From Paenibacillus ottowii (GTDB lineage Bacteria > Bacillota > Bacilli > Paenibacillales > Paenibacillaceae): a DNA stretch of 64,000 nucleotides. Below, in pieces: positions 1-8,679 of this stretch. Numbering within the stretch: position 1 is the first letter of the stretch; every line of letters starts with the position of its first letter. A program made the position numbers and the translations under genes. The notes below the pieces were generated by a model, which worked only from the letters and a program-made list of their open reading frames with translations, ran no database searches and had not been told where the DNA came from. Location: contig NZ_VIJZ01000001.1 of the NCBI RefSeq assembly GCF_006874425.1, forward strand, positions 620,001 to 684,000. Reading direction: 5' to 3'.

Positions 1-305
1 CCGTGCATAGTCATAAAGCATGGATCAACACAGCTAAAGAGAACAACGGTCTGGGCAAATTGAACTTCCCATTGGCTTCTGACATCACGAAGAAAACAGC
101 AAGTGACTATGGCGTTCTGATCGAAGAAGAAGGCGTTGCATTGCGCGGCTTGTTCATCATTGATCCAGAAGGCGAACTGAAATATCAAGTGGTTAACCAC
201 AATGATGTAGGCCGCAGTGTAGAAGAAACATTGCGTGTACTGCAAGCATTGCAATCCGGTGGATTGTGCCCAATGAACTGGAAACCAGGCGATAAAAATC
301 TGTAA
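1..305 (+). CDS. ahpC: AhpC-type peroxiredoxin, C-terminal part (5' end outside window)
   Basis: The frame is open from the left edge to a TAA at 303-305 and encodes about the last 100 residues of a typical 2-Cys peroxiredoxin, which reduces peroxides in the cytoplasm, usually with AhpF or thioredoxin. Visible features are the HKAWINT stretch that follows the peroxidatic-Cys region, the conserved ALRGLFIIDPEG strand, the RSVEETLRVLQALQ helix, and the resolving cysteine in GLCPMNWKPG near the C terminus. The peroxidatic cysteine lies upstream of the window. A strong hairpin follows 26 bp after the stop. The choice of AhpC over a Tsa-like peroxiredoxin rests on the C-terminal CPxNWKPG form. Confidence 0.9.
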   Translation, partial: VHSHKAWINTAKENNGLGKLNFPLASDITKKTASDYGVLIEEEGVALRGLFIIDPEGELKYQVVNHNDVGRSVEETLRVLQALQSGGLCPMNWKPGDKNL

Positions 306-331
306 TATCAATTTCACAAGTTGAATTTAAA

Positions 332-382
332 CAAGCAAGCCCCCAACATGCGGTTACTCTGCCGATGTTGGGGGCTTGCTTG
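332..382 (+). terminator. Strong hairpin after the peroxiredoxin gene
   Basis: The arms at 332-349 and 365-382 are perfectly complementary over 18 bp with a 15-nt loop. No T-tract follows, so it may act as an mRNA 3' stabiliser or a non-canonical terminator rather than a classical Rho-independent one. Confidence 0.6.
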
Positions 383-566
383 CCTGCGCTGTTCAGCGGA
401 ACATCTGGGAAGTAGCCTGTCTGAATCATGTAATACAGAGTGAAGTAACAAATAATTATGGAAATGTTGTTGTGTTCTGGAGGAATTTTGCCTAATGAAA
501 GCGAATAAGGTATTGTAGAAGATAAACAAGGCAGAACAGGTTTTGTTCAGAGGAGGCTGAGCCCGG

Positions 567-983
567 ATGAGTTATTGCTGTGGAGCAAGCATGGTAGGAA
601 CCAAGGGAACGCTGAAGCATTACCGCACCCAAGTCCATAATGTTCCTTTGCTGTTTTGCCCGGTATGTCGTCGCATTGAAGTTCATTATAAAGTCGAAAA
701 TGAGTATGAAATTTTGGCTGAGTATGCACATGGAGATGGGGCATCCGAGATTGATTTTCAGGATTATGTTATGGAAGACGATGATACGATATTTGAAAAT
801 TGTGTGAATCGCGAGAGCGAAGATGCATTTGAAATTGTAAAGCGCCAAATTGACATGTCGCTGGATTTATTGATGGTAGCCAAACAAATGAACGATGAGA
901 AATGGCAGGGAGAGCTTAAGAGAAGACTGGCCGTTATGAGCCAAAGACGATTCCGGCTTCAACATAATAAGAGCGGCAGTTGA
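567..983 (+). CDS. Conserved hypothetical protein with N-terminal Cys motif
   Basis: This encodes 138 residues and is preceded by a clear AGAGGAGG ribosome site. I do not recognise a named family. The N terminus carries CC near residue 4 and CPVC at about residues 32-35, a possible zinc site of the kind found at the start of YgiT-like or zinc-ribbon proteins. An acidic middle (MEDDDT) is followed by a helical, basic C terminus (KRRLAVMSQRRFRLQ). There is no signal peptide or membrane segment, so it is probably cytoplasmic. It is a single-gene unit between two strong hairpins. A role in DNA or RNA binding would be a guess. Confidence 0.75.
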   Translation: MSYCCGASMVGTKGTLKHYRTQVHNVPLLFCPVCRRIEVHYKVENEYEILAEYAHGDGASEIDFQDYVMEDDDTIFENCVNRESEDAFEIVKRQIDMSLDLLMVAKQMNDEKWQGELKRRLAVMSQRRFRLQHNKSGS

Positions 984-986
984 CAT

Positions 987-1045
987 CCTACACACCAAAG
1001 AAGCTCTCAATTCTGGAGAGCTTCTTTGGTGTGTAGGGCGCTTTT
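987..1045 (+). terminator. Rho-independent terminator
   Basis: A 22-bp perfect stem (987-1008 with 1016-1037) has a 7-nt loop and is followed by a short pyrimidine-rich tail (CTTTTCTT). It starts 4 bp after the preceding stop codon. Confidence 0.85.
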
Positions 1046-1117
1046 CTTAACTTATTTTTTAATTTTGGTAATGTTGCGCAGATATTATGACGAAAGAAAA
1101 TAGGAGAAAAATGTGGA

Positions 1118-1164
1118 TTCGACACTTTTTCCGATTGACTGTGATCCTTAATCTTGTCTATCAT
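1118..1164 (+). promoter_or_regulatory. Candidate promoter with Spo0A box, upstream of the orphan kinase
   Basis: TTCGACA at 1118-1124 is the exact complement of the Spo0A box TGTCGAA. Just downstream are TTGACT (1135-1140) and TATCAT (1159-1164) with an 18-bp spacer, a plausible sigma-A promoter. The box lies immediately upstream of the -35, a position usual for activation. A 7-mer match alone occurs by chance about every 8 kb, so the box is suggestive only. The rest of the 984-1318 gap holds the upstream terminator and an unremarkable AT-rich leader. Confidence 0.45.
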
Positions 1165-1318
1165 AAAATAAGACTCGAATCGAAAAAAATGGTCGGAGTT
1201 GAATGAAACTGTTTTTTACCCATTTGAAGGGTAATCGGTAGATACCTTTCTCTTCTTCAAGAATATTACACGTCCGATACGGCCAGTTTATCATTCCGAT
1301 ACAAGGGGGAAGCCTGGC

Positions 1319-2422
1319 ATGATCAGTGAATTCCAAGAAGCCTTGCTTGATACCGTGGGAGCTTGCCCTTCCACACAGATCGCCAATAATAAGTATGAAA
1401 ATGTACTGGAGAACCTGGATAGTGGTATCATGCTGTTTGACAGTGACGGGGTACTGACCTTTATTAACGTGCAAATGGCGAGATTACTGGAGTTACCACG
1501 TAGTTCGCTTGCGGGTCGCAACCTGATGCAAATTTTGCATCATCCTGAGTTAAGTCGGTTTAAGAAGAAGAAAATCATGCGGATTTATAAAGAAACTATC
1601 TTTCATAGAAAGCGCTATCATGAGTTGATTGATGAGTATGGTCGGCATTGGTTGATAACAGTGACCTACGGTGATCAGATGGATGGCGATTTTTTATTTA
1701 GTGTAAAGGATGTGTCGGATTATAAGCAGATTGAGCAGACGGCGTATCAAAATGATAAGTTGGCCATGCTTGGACGTATTTCGGCCTCTATCGCCCATGA
1801 AATCCGTAACCCGCTTACTGCAATCCGGGGCTTTATTCAATTGCTGCGGCCGCACTTGGTGGAGTTAGGCAGGGATGAGTATGCCCGGATTATTTTAACC
1901 GAAATCGATCGTGCAAACGATATTATTTACGAGTTTTTAAATTCGTCCAAGCCTTCGGCTCCGCAAAAAACAGCTGTATCTGTGATGGGGCTTTTAAAAG
2001 AAGTAGTATTGCTCACAGAAAGTGAGGCGTTGATGAAGGGCTGCCAGATCGCACTGGATGAAAATGATGAGCTCATGAAGGTTTCTATTGACGTGAAGCA
2101 GATTAAACAGGTTATCCTCAATATGATTAAAAATGCGATGGATGCCATTGAGAGCATCGGTGGGGAACGAGAAGGATGCATTGATATCCATACAATACTT
2201 GAGGGGCCTTATGTTCACATCTGCATTGAAGACAACGGGTTAGGTATGGACAACAATACATTATCGCGTTTATTTGATCCCTTTTTTACAACAAAAGAAA
2301 GTGGAACCGGCTTGGGATTGGCTGTGAGCTATCGTATTATCAAAAATCACGGAGGCTTCATTCATGTTGACAGTAAGCATGGAAGCGGTACACAATTCAA
2401 AATTACCCTTCCTGTAGTCTAA
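1319..2422 (+). CDS. Orphan PAS-domain sensor histidine kinase (Spo0 phosphorelay type)
   Basis: This 367-residue soluble kinase has a PAS domain (about 25-135), a HisKA domain with phospho-acceptor His160 in AHEIRNPLTAIRG, and a HATPase_c domain with the N box (NMIKNAMDAI), DNGLGM, FFTTKESGTGLGL and the terminal GSGTQFKITLP. The H box closely resembles the KinA-KinE sporulation kinases, which phosphorylate Spo0F. No response regulator is adjacent, and none of the protein is membrane-spanning, as for KinA. AAGGGGGAAG ends 6 bp before the ATG. A possible Spo0A box at its promoter supports a phosphorelay role. Which signal it senses cannot be read from the sequence. Confidence 0.88.
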   Translation: MISEFQEALLDTVGACPSTQIANNKYENVLENLDSGIMLFDSDGVLTFINVQMARLLELPRSSLAGRNLMQILHHPELSRFKKKKIMRIYKETIFHRKRYHELIDEYGRHWLITVTYGDQMDGDFLFSVKDVSDYKQIEQTAYQNDKLAMLGRISASIAHEIRNPLTAIRGFIQLLRPHLVELGRDEYARIILTEIDRANDIIYEFLNSSKPSAPQKTAVSVMGLLKEVVLLTESEALMKGCQIALDENDELMKVSIDVKQIKQVILNMIKNAMDAIESIGGEREGCIDIHTILEGPYVHICIEDNGLGMDNNTLSRLFDPFFTTKESGTGLGLAVSYRIIKNHGGFIHVDSKHGSGTQFKITLPVV

Positions 2423-2520
2423 TATGGAGATTTTTCGCAGAGAGGTCCTGTACAAACTATTTCTGTTATAGTGTGCAGCGTTGAGGTATAGGTATAGCCC
2501 GTTGGACAAATGTCGTCTGA

Positions 2521-2554
2521 AGCGCATAATCTGAAAAGATAATGCGCTTTTTTG
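2521..2554 (+). terminator. Terminator-like hairpin after the kinase gene
   Basis: AGCGCAT (2521-2527) pairs with ATGCGCT (2542-2548) and is followed by TTTTT. It lies about 100 bp after the kinase stop codon. Confidence 0.6.
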
Positions 2555-2571
2555 GTACTGTAAGCTCGTGT

Positions 2572-2591
2572 ATTTGCGCAAATGCGCAAAT
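2572..2591. repeat. Operator-like inverted repeat
   Basis: ATTTGCGC and GCGCAAAT form an 8-bp perfect inverted repeat around a 4-nt centre, about 170 bp before the GGDEF-EAL start. It has no T-tract, so it looks more like a protein-binding palindrome than a terminator. Confidence 0.4.
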
Positions 2592-2762
2592 AAATTCATG
2601 GATATAGAACAAAAAAATGATTCACCTTTCACAGATTAAATGCTATTATATACCAGAATACAACATTTTTTTTGATACTATAGACTTAAACAACGGCTTC
2701 CAAAGCTGTCAAACGTCTTAGATGATCGGAAACTCCGATATGCAGGGGGCTGAAGAGGCTGA

Positions 2763-4904
2763 ATGAATATACGGCTGGAAGTAAAAAAAACGATAGGCAT
2801 CGGTATGGCTGCGATAGTTTTGTTTGTCATGGCCCAGTTATTTCACGTAACTTTGAATAAAATATACTCTTACAATGTATTTTTCTTCGTATACCCAATT
2901 TTAGGATTTGCCTGTGCTGCGATTTGTTTTTCTATTTTTTATCAATCCTGGTCCGTTTTGCTGGAACAGTTAACCTGGCAGAGACTTCTTATTGCCCCAA
3001 CCTTTCTGGTGACTGGTCTGCTTTACCTGGTTCATATCGTTTCGTTTAGTTTTGTGAGCCTGACGGACTTTGCTTTGTCTCCAGGCATTTCGTTGTGGCT
3101 GCTGTTTGTAATTCGAGCCTTTACCTCTGTTATGCTCCTATTCGTTTGCTCTCTTCCATTTAGAAAAACAAAGTCTGAATACAAGACAGTGGCTTTGTGG
3201 GCGGGAATAGGTTGCACTTTGCTGATTTTAGGAGTTATTAAGGCCTATGACGCAGGCTTACCAGATCTACGTATAAGGTACGAATTGGGCAGCCTAGGCT
3301 TGACGTTGAATCTGGTAGTCATGTTGCTGCTGGTCCTTACATTTATTTTTGGAGTACGAAAATATAAGAAAGTTCGCCCGGCGGAGTTGGGCATGTTACT
3401 AATGGTTCGTGGGATCGGGCTGTGTGTTGTGAGCCAGTTGTTTTATTTATTTTCTAGGCAAATGAGTGATATTAATCATCTTATAGGACTTTTGACTAAC
3501 GTGATTGCCTTTTATAGTCTGTTGAACGGTTTGGTCAGACTCATGGTTCTGGTTCCTTATCGGGAAAAACAGGCGGCAGAATCTGAGTTTAATCATATCG
3601 CTTATAATGATGATATAACAGGCCTCCCCAATCGCCGACGTCTTTCCCAGCGGCTGGATAAAATATTGCGCAACTCATTGAAGTCTGATGAGACAGTAGC
3701 TCTTTTAGTGCTAAATATTGATCGTTTCAAAGCGATTAATGATTCGCTTGGACATACGGCAGGCAATTATTTGCTGTATGCGGTAGGCGAACGCTTGGCC
3801 CGTTTTTGCCGTGAAGGAGAAGCAGTCTTTAGCATGGGTGGAGATGAATTTGCCTTTCTTCTAATGGGCTATGAAGATTCAGATGCCGTGAGAAATCGTA
3901 TTGATGATATGGTGAAGTTGTTTGATCAGCCTTTTGATATTAATGGGGAGTCGTATCATGTGATGGTGAGCGTTGGCATCGCTTTGTACCCGTGGGATGC
4001 GAATCAGAGCGAACAACTTATCCAGCAGGCAGATACTGCTGTTCATAGTGCCAAGGAGCAAGGCGTGAATTTTCAGCGGTATGCTAGTGTGATGCAGATG
4101 CGAGCGCATGAAAGACTACAACTGGAGAATGATTTGCGGCGAGCGCTTGAAAATGAGGAATTTTCTTTGGTGTATCAGCCACGTGTCCACCTGCAAAGTG
4201 GCGAGCTAACGAGTTTGGAGGCGCTGGTGCGTTGGAATCATCCTCATCGTGGGATGGTCATGCCGGGCGATTTTATTCCAGTGGCTGAAGAAAGTGGCCT
4301 GATCGTGCCCTTGGGGGAATGGGTGCTGCGTGAGGCATGTCTCCAAAATAAACAGTGGCAGGAGCAAGGATATCCACCCATCCCGATATCGGTCAATTTA
4401 TCCATGCGCCAATTTCAGCAAAAAAAACTGGTGGATGTTATTCGGGGCATTTTGGCCTATACGGAACTGGAACCACGCTATTTAGAGCTGGAGATTACCG
4501 AGAGTATGACTTTTGATAAGGACAGGGCCTTTGAACAATTGAAAAAAATAAAGGCTATCGGTGTGGCCATCAGTATTGATGATTTTGGAACGGGTTATAG
4601 TTCACTGCATTATTTGAAAAATCTCCCGATTGACCGTCTTAAAATTGACCGTTCCTTTGTAAATGAGGTACTGGTCGATAGCAAAAATGCGGCCATTGTA
4701 TCTACCATTGCCTCTATGGCTCACCATCTAAAGCTGAAGGTCACGGCTGAAGGGGTGGAAAATGAGGAACAGCTCCAATTTTTGCAGGCCCAGGATTGTC
4801 ATGAAGGACAGGGGTATTATTTTAGCCGCCCCATTCCGGCAGAAGTGTTTGAAAAATTGTTTTTACGTAACTCTGTGAATTGGCTGATTCAGGATGGGAT
4901 GTAG
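2763..4904 (+). CDS. Membrane-bound GGDEF-EAL protein (c-di-GMP turnover)
   Basis: This encodes 713 residues. The first roughly 280 hold about eight hydrophobic helices, resembling a MASE-type membrane sensor. A GGDEF domain follows (about 280-440) with intact GGDEF at about 359-363 after SM, then an EAL domain (about 455-700) with EAL near 486, the substrate and metal motifs DDFGTGYSSL, and KVTAEGVE. Both catalytic motifs look intact, so it could make c-di-GMP, degrade it, or use one domain as a regulator of the other; sequence alone does not decide. It is a single gene followed by a small palindrome and tRNA-Gly. The start is the ATG after a weak purine-rich site. Confidence 0.9.
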   Translation: MNIRLEVKKTIGIGMAAIVLFVMAQLFHVTLNKIYSYNVFFFVYPILGFACAAICFSIFYQSWSVLLEQLTWQRLLIAPTFLVTGLLYLVHIVSFSFVSLTDFALSPGISLWLLFVIRAFTSVMLLFVCSLPFRKTKSEYKTVALWAGIGCTLLILGVIKAYDAGLPDLRIRYELGSLGLTLNLVVMLLLVLTFIFGVRKYKKVRPAELGMLLMVRGIGLCVVSQLFYLFSRQMSDINHLIGLLTNVIAFYSLLNGLVRLMVLVPYREKQAAESEFNHIAYNDDITGLPNRRRLSQRLDKILRNSLKSDETVALLVLNIDRFKAINDSLGHTAGNYLLYAVGERLARFCREGEAVFSMGGDEFAFLLMGYEDSDAVRNRIDDMVKLFDQPFDINGESYHVMVSVGIALYPWDANQSEQLIQQADTAVHSAKEQGVNFQRYASVMQMRAHERLQLENDLRRALENEEFSLVYQPRVHLQSGELTSLEALVRWNHPHRGMVMPGDFIPVAEESGLIVPLGEWVLREACLQNKQWQEQGYPPIPISVNLSMRQFQQKKLVDVIRGILAYTELEPRYLELEITESMTFDKDRAFEQLKKIKAIGVAISIDDFGTGYSSLHYLKNLPIDRLKIDRSFVNEVLVDSKNAAIVSTIASMAHHLKLKVTAEGVENEEQLQFLQAQDCHEGQGYYFSRPIPAEVFEKLFLRNSVNWLIQDGM

Positions 4905-4930
4905 TATGCTTGCATTTTCCAGAAAGGTAA

Positions 4931-4945
4931 GTTATACTGTATAAC
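4931..4945. repeat. 15-bp perfect palindrome downstream of the GGDEF-EAL gene
   Basis: GTTATAC-T-GTATAAC is a perfect 7-bp inverted repeat with a 1-nt centre, 26 bp after the stop and about 66 bp before tRNA-Gly. It is too AT-rich and lacks a T-tract for a terminator. It could be an operator for the tRNA transcript or chance. Confidence 0.3.
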
Positions 4946-5011
4946 ATCCTGATTCAGTTGGTCGACGAGAGCTTAAGTGTGTCATACATATGGATCAAGA
5001 TGTTATATAAT

Positions 5012-5082
5012 GCGGGTGTAGTTCAATGGTAGAACTTCAGCCTTCCAAGCTGATAGCGTGGGTTCGATTCCCATCACCCGCT
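5012..5082 (+). tRNA. tRNA-Gly (anticodon TCC)
   Basis: A full 71-nt cloverleaf is visible. The acceptor GCGGGTG pairs with CACCCGC, the anticodon stem TCAGC/GCTGA encloses loop CTTCCAA (anticodon TCC), and the T arm has GGTTCGATTCC. The discriminator is T and CCA is not encoded. A Rho-independent terminator follows. Confidence 0.97.
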
Positions 5083-5100
5083 TACTATTTTAAAGTTTCC

Positions 5101-5132
5101 GAACCCTTGTGAATCAAGGGTTCTTTTTATTT
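5101..5132 (+). terminator. Terminator of the tRNA-Gly transcript
   Basis: A 9-bp perfect stem (GAACCCTTG with CAAGGGTTC) has a 5-nt loop and is followed by TTTTTATTTTC. Confidence 0.9.
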
Positions 5133-5206
5133 TCAATTGGATAATACTTTTAGCCGGGGTGTGGTTCATTCAACACCAATTTGGTAATTGGGAATAACGC
5201 CGGTAT

Positions 5207-5440
5207 TTGCAAATATGCTGTGATCTGCTATATTGACTGCAAGTAAGTATCCCATAAAAAGGAAGGTTACCATACGTCCGATGAAGTAAGCACACTGATT
5301 TTCCCATTTAACTGCATGTTACTGGCAGGCGGCTGCAAGCTGCAACGGGAGAAGTGTGTCTGAAATGAAAGAAACAAATCATAGCAGTCATTCTATATTC
5401 CTGTATGCAAGTCGCAGCCTTCTGCGGCTTTTTTTATTGC
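5207..5440 (+). promoter_or_regulatory. Promoter and attenuator-like leader of the ABC-F gene
   Basis: TTGCAA (5207-5212) and TATATT (5229-5234) with a 16-bp spacer form a plausible promoter. The roughly 240-nt leader ends in a terminator: AAGTCGCAG (5409-5417) pairs with CTGCGGCTT (5422-5430), then T7. GGCTGC at 5331-5336 can pair with GCAGCC at 5415-5420, which would break the terminator. A start-stop mini-ORF (ATG AAG TAA, 5281-5289) lies 14 bp after AAGGAAGG. Known antibiotic-resistance ABC-F genes are often controlled by ribosome-dependent attenuation, and this layout fits that, but the alternative pairing is my inference. Confidence 0.55.
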
Positions 5441-5480
5441 TTCCGGTGTGAAAACCGGGCTGGGAAAGGATGATCGTGGT

Positions 5481-7186
5481 ATGAAAACCATTTTGCGAGT
5501 TCGCAACGTAGTCAAGGAATGGAACGGGGCATCTTTATTGGAGAAGGTGTCGCTGGACGTGACGGAAGGAGAACGGCTCGCGCTGTTCGGAAGAAATGGA
5601 GCAGGTAAAACGACGCTATTGCGAATATTATTGGGAGATGAAGCACCAACCTCTGGTCAAGTAGAGCATGATTTACCATTGGAAGAGCGCGGCTGGCTGA
5701 AGCAGCAGGATACGTTGGATGGGTCACGAACCGCACTGGAGGCCGCGCAGCAGGCCAGCCCTAAGCATTGGCATCTCAAGCAAGCATTGAGACAGCTGGA
5801 AGCTCACCTAGCCAATCCTGGGAAGGATATGGAGCATCATTTGGAGCGTTACGGGGAGCTGATGGATCAATACGAGCGTCTGCAAGGCTTTGCCTGGGAG
5901 TCTGAGGTGGAAAAGACGCTCACCCGAATGGGTATGCCTGCCCAGACGTGGTCGATTGCTTATGGTGATCTGAGCGGAGGGCAGAAGACGAGGGTACGGC
6001 TGGCCGGACTGATGGTCAGGCAGCCGAAGTTGCTGGTGTTGGATGAGCCAACCAACCATCTGGATGCCGAAAGCTTGCTCTGGCTGGAGCAATGGCTGTC
6101 CACGTATCCTGGAACATTGCTGTTTGTATCGCATGACAGAACTTTTTTGGATAAGGTGGCTACAAGCTTGGTTGAGCTGACACCCAAGGGCATTAAGCGC
6201 TATAAAGGCCGATATAGGAATATAAAGCGCAAAAGGAGCGGGAGCTACGAGAGCAGGAGGCGAGCTATCGGAAGCAGGAACTGGAGCGGCTGGAGGCTAA
6301 CAGGGTAGAGCAACCGCGTGAAGCCCCGTCTTTGCACATGAAATTAAGTGACAGCGGTTTTCAGGCTAAATATTTGCTGCGTGCTGAGCAGGTTGACTTT
6401 AGCTACGACGAGCGTGTCATTATGAAAAATCTAAATCTGAACGTTGCACGTGGGGATCGTTTGGCTGTTCGGGGACCCAATGGAATTGGCAAAACCACGC
6501 TGCTTCGGTTATTGACAGGTCAGCTGGAACCGCAGATAGGGAAAATTACAACCAACCCACAGTTGAATATCGGATATTTTTCACAGGAGCTGGAGCAGCT
6601 TCCAGAGGACCAGACGTTGCTTGACAGTCTGCTTGCACTCCCTACGATGACCTAAACCGAAGCGAGAACGGTGCTGGGCTGTTTTCTATTTGCCAAAGGG
6701 GATGTATTTAAAAGGATCGGAACGCTCAGTATGGGAGAAAAATGCAGGATAGCTTTTTTGCGCTTGTACTTTAGTGGAGCCAATCTGCTAGTGCTGGACG
6801 AACCGACAAATTACTTTGACATTGAAACCCGTGAAATTGTAGAAGATTCTTTGAACCGAAATGATGGGGCGTTGGTACTCGTCTCGCATGACCGGGAACT
6901 GGTACGTTGTACGGCAACTCGGCTGCTCGATATGAAGCCGGGAGGCGGATATGAGATCTATGAAGGGACGGCCGACGAAAAACAAGAAGATGAACGGAGC
7001 CGCATTCGAGAGCCAAAGGATCAAGAGGAGCGGGAAGAACATCTTAGATTACAGCTGCGTCTTACCGAATTGATGGGAATGGCAGGGACGAGTGAAGAAG
7101 ATAAAGAGGTCTTGAGCGATATCAGGCGCATTCGTGCTAAGCTGGATCGGTTAAATGATCCCGATATCTGTAGGAATGAAATATAG
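5481..7186 (+). pseudogene. Disabled ABC-F ATPase (antibiotic-resistance type), frameshift plus stop
   Basis: The intact ancestor would be a two-domain ABC-F protein of about 570 residues, which acts on the ribosome and often gives antibiotic protection. Domain 1 has GRNGAGKTT, LSGGQKTR and LLVLDEPTNHLD. Domain 2 has GPNGIGKTT, LSMGEKCR and LLVLDEPTNYFD. Domain 1 runs into a wrong frame after a one-base deletion at 6217/6218: reading from 6218 restores EYKAQKERELREQE and the helical linker. Domain 2 is broken by an in-frame TAA at 6653-6655, probably from CAA. The ATG at 5481 follows GGAAAGGA; the open frame extends to 5448 without support. Two separate lesions argue against a single sequencing error. 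No function is expected unless the isolated domain 1 is used. Confidence 0.85.
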
Positions 7187-7193
7187 GCGCTGC

Positions 7194-7222
7194 TTGCCAA
7201 ATTGCAGTAGTTTGCATATAAT
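7194..7222 (+). promoter_or_regulatory. Promoter of pheST
   Basis: TTGCCA (7194-7199) and TATAAT (7217-7222) with a 17-bp spacer form a near-consensus sigma-A promoter that starts 8 bp after the ABC-F remnant. It drives the T-box leader. Confidence 0.8.
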
Positions 7223-7228
7223 AATGAG

Positions 7229-7575
7229 CAATAGTTCGTATTTTGAAAATGTCTTGATGGAGAAGAGTAGGCAGTGTCCGATTGAACAGGGAGGAAGCGC
7301 CGTAGGATTGAGAGCGTTTCTACAAATATTGGGCTGTTGAAGTTCGCTCCGGAGCAGTTCCTTGAACCTCAAGCGTCATGTAAATGGCGGATGTGTAAGT
7401 AGGGGATACCGGTTCACGACCGTTACAACGTGCAGAGCGAGACGATGATGTATTACATGAATGATCACCCGAACTGGTTGCCGCAAGGTAAAGTATCGGG
7501 TAGCTGATCTTCATTGTCTAACGAGGGTGGTACCACGGTCTTTTCGTCCCTTTCCGGGAGAAAAGACCTTTTTTT
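7229..7575 (+). ncRNA. T-box leader of pheST
   Basis: The conserved T-box sequence is at 7520-7538 (ACGAGGGTGGTACCACGG). Its TGGT bulge can pair with a tRNA acceptor ending in ACCA, as in tRNA-Phe. It is followed by a terminator: GGTCTTTTC (7537-7545) pairs with GAAAAGACC (7560-7568), then T7. The T-box sequence overlaps the 5' arm, as expected for terminator/antiterminator exchange. An AGTA element near the 5' end is compatible with stem I. Uncharged tRNA-Phe should promote read-through. I could not fix the TTC specifier codon with confidence; TTC occurs at 7343 and 7358. Confidence 0.9.
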
Positions 7576-7619
7576 GTTGTCTGAAAAGCTGGATATGAAG
7601 AAAGGGGACTGAACAGGCG

Positions 7620-8651
7620 ATGAGCGAAACCATCCAAATGAAGGAACATTTGCTGGCCTTGAAGGAAGAAGCACTGGAAGTATTGGAGAAGGTGGAAACA
7701 CCCAAGGAACTGGCTGAACTACGAGTTAAATATTCGGGTAAAAAGGGTGCACTGACTGAAATTTTGCGCGGTATGGGCAAGCTGAGCGCGGAAGAGCGTC
7801 CAGTTGTTGGACAGGTAGCCAATGAGGTGCGCGAGGCGATTGAAGAGGTCGTTAACCGTAAGCAGGACGAGTTCACGAAAGCAGAAACGAACGAGCGTTT
7901 GCAAGCGGAGAAAATCGACGTTACGCTGCCTGGACGCGCACTGCCGCAAGGCGGGCTCCACCCGCTTAACAAAGTGATTGAGCAAATTGAGGATATTTTT
8001 ACAGGTATGGGATATCGAGTGGCTGAGGGGCCGCAGGCAGAGACTGATTATTATAACTTCGAAGCATTGAATCTTCCTAAAAACCACCCGGCACGGGATA
8101 TGCAGGATTCATTTTACCTGACGGAAGATTTATTGATGCGTACCCATACGTCACCGGTTCAGATTCGCGCAATGGAGGCGATGAAGGGTGAAACGCCTAT
8201 TAAGGTGATTTGTCCGGGTACGGTATTCCGACGTGATGATGATGATGCAACACATTCCTTCCAATTCCACCAAATTGAAGGTCTTGTGGTTGGGAAAAAC
8301 ATTCGTATGAGTGATTTGAAAGGGACCTTGCTGCAATTTGCACGCGAAATGTTCGGGGAATCGACCGAAATCCGGTTGCGCCCAAGCTTCTTCCCGTTCA
8401 CCGAGCCAAGTGCTGAAGTAGACGTGACTTTTGTGAAGAAAAACGGCGAACGCGTATGGATCGAAATTTTGGGCTGTGGTATGGTGCATCCGAAAGTGCT
8501 GGAAATGGGTGGTTTTGATCCCGAGGTGTACAGTGGCTTTGCATTCGGTATGGGTGTAGAACGGATAGCCATTTTGAAATACGGCATTGACGATATTCGT
8601 CATTTTTATAACAGCGATCTGTCGTTCTTGAAGCAGTTTGCGCGTCAATAA
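7620..8651 (+). CDS. pheS: Phenylalanyl-tRNA synthetase alpha subunit
   Basis: This 343-residue class II synthetase subunit forms an alpha2-beta2 enzyme with PheT and charges tRNA-Phe in the cytoplasm. It has the N-terminal coiled-coil tRNA-binding arm (1-100), motif 2 around residues 195-225 ([19 protein letters not shown]) and motif 3 ([18 protein letters not shown]) near 300-320. Its length is typical. AAAGGGG lies upstream of the ATG. pheT follows after 28 bp, so the two form an operon controlled by the T-box leader. Confidence 0.98.
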   Translation: MSETIQMKEHLLALKEEALEVLEKVETPKELAELRVKYSGKKGALTEILRGMGKLSAEERPVVGQVANEVREAIEEVVNRKQDEFTKAETNERLQAEKIDVTLPGRALPQGGLHPLNKVIEQIEDIFTGMGYRVAEGPQAETDYYNFEALNLPKNHPARDMQDSFYLTEDLLMRTHTSPVQIRAMEAMKGETPIKVICPGTVFRRDDDDATHSFQFHQIEGLVVGKNIRMSDLKGTLLQFAREMFGESTEIRLRPSFFPFTEPSAEVDVTFVKKNGERVWIEILGCGMVHPKVLEMGGFDPEVYSGFAFGMGVERIAILKYGIDDIRHFYNSDLSFLKQFARQ

Positions 8652-8679
8652 ACAACTATATCAAGGGAAGTGAACCCAT

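Larger units (their letters stand above)
2423..2762. other. Intergenic region between the kinase and the GGDEF-EAL gene
   Basis: This 340-bp gap contains a terminator-like hairpin (2521-2554), an AT-flanked palindrome (2572-2591) and an AT-rich stretch before the downstream gene. I looked for a c-di-GMP riboswitch because the next gene handles c-di-GMP, and did not find the conserved GEMM-I blocks. Confidence 0.6.

Noticed and set aside
2690..2762. c-di-GMP riboswitch before the GGDEF-EAL gene
   Set aside because: The conserved GEMM-I blocks are missing.
6150..6680. Programmed frameshift joining the two ABC-F domains
   Set aside because: No slippery site, and a second lesion (in-frame TAA) also interrupts the gene.
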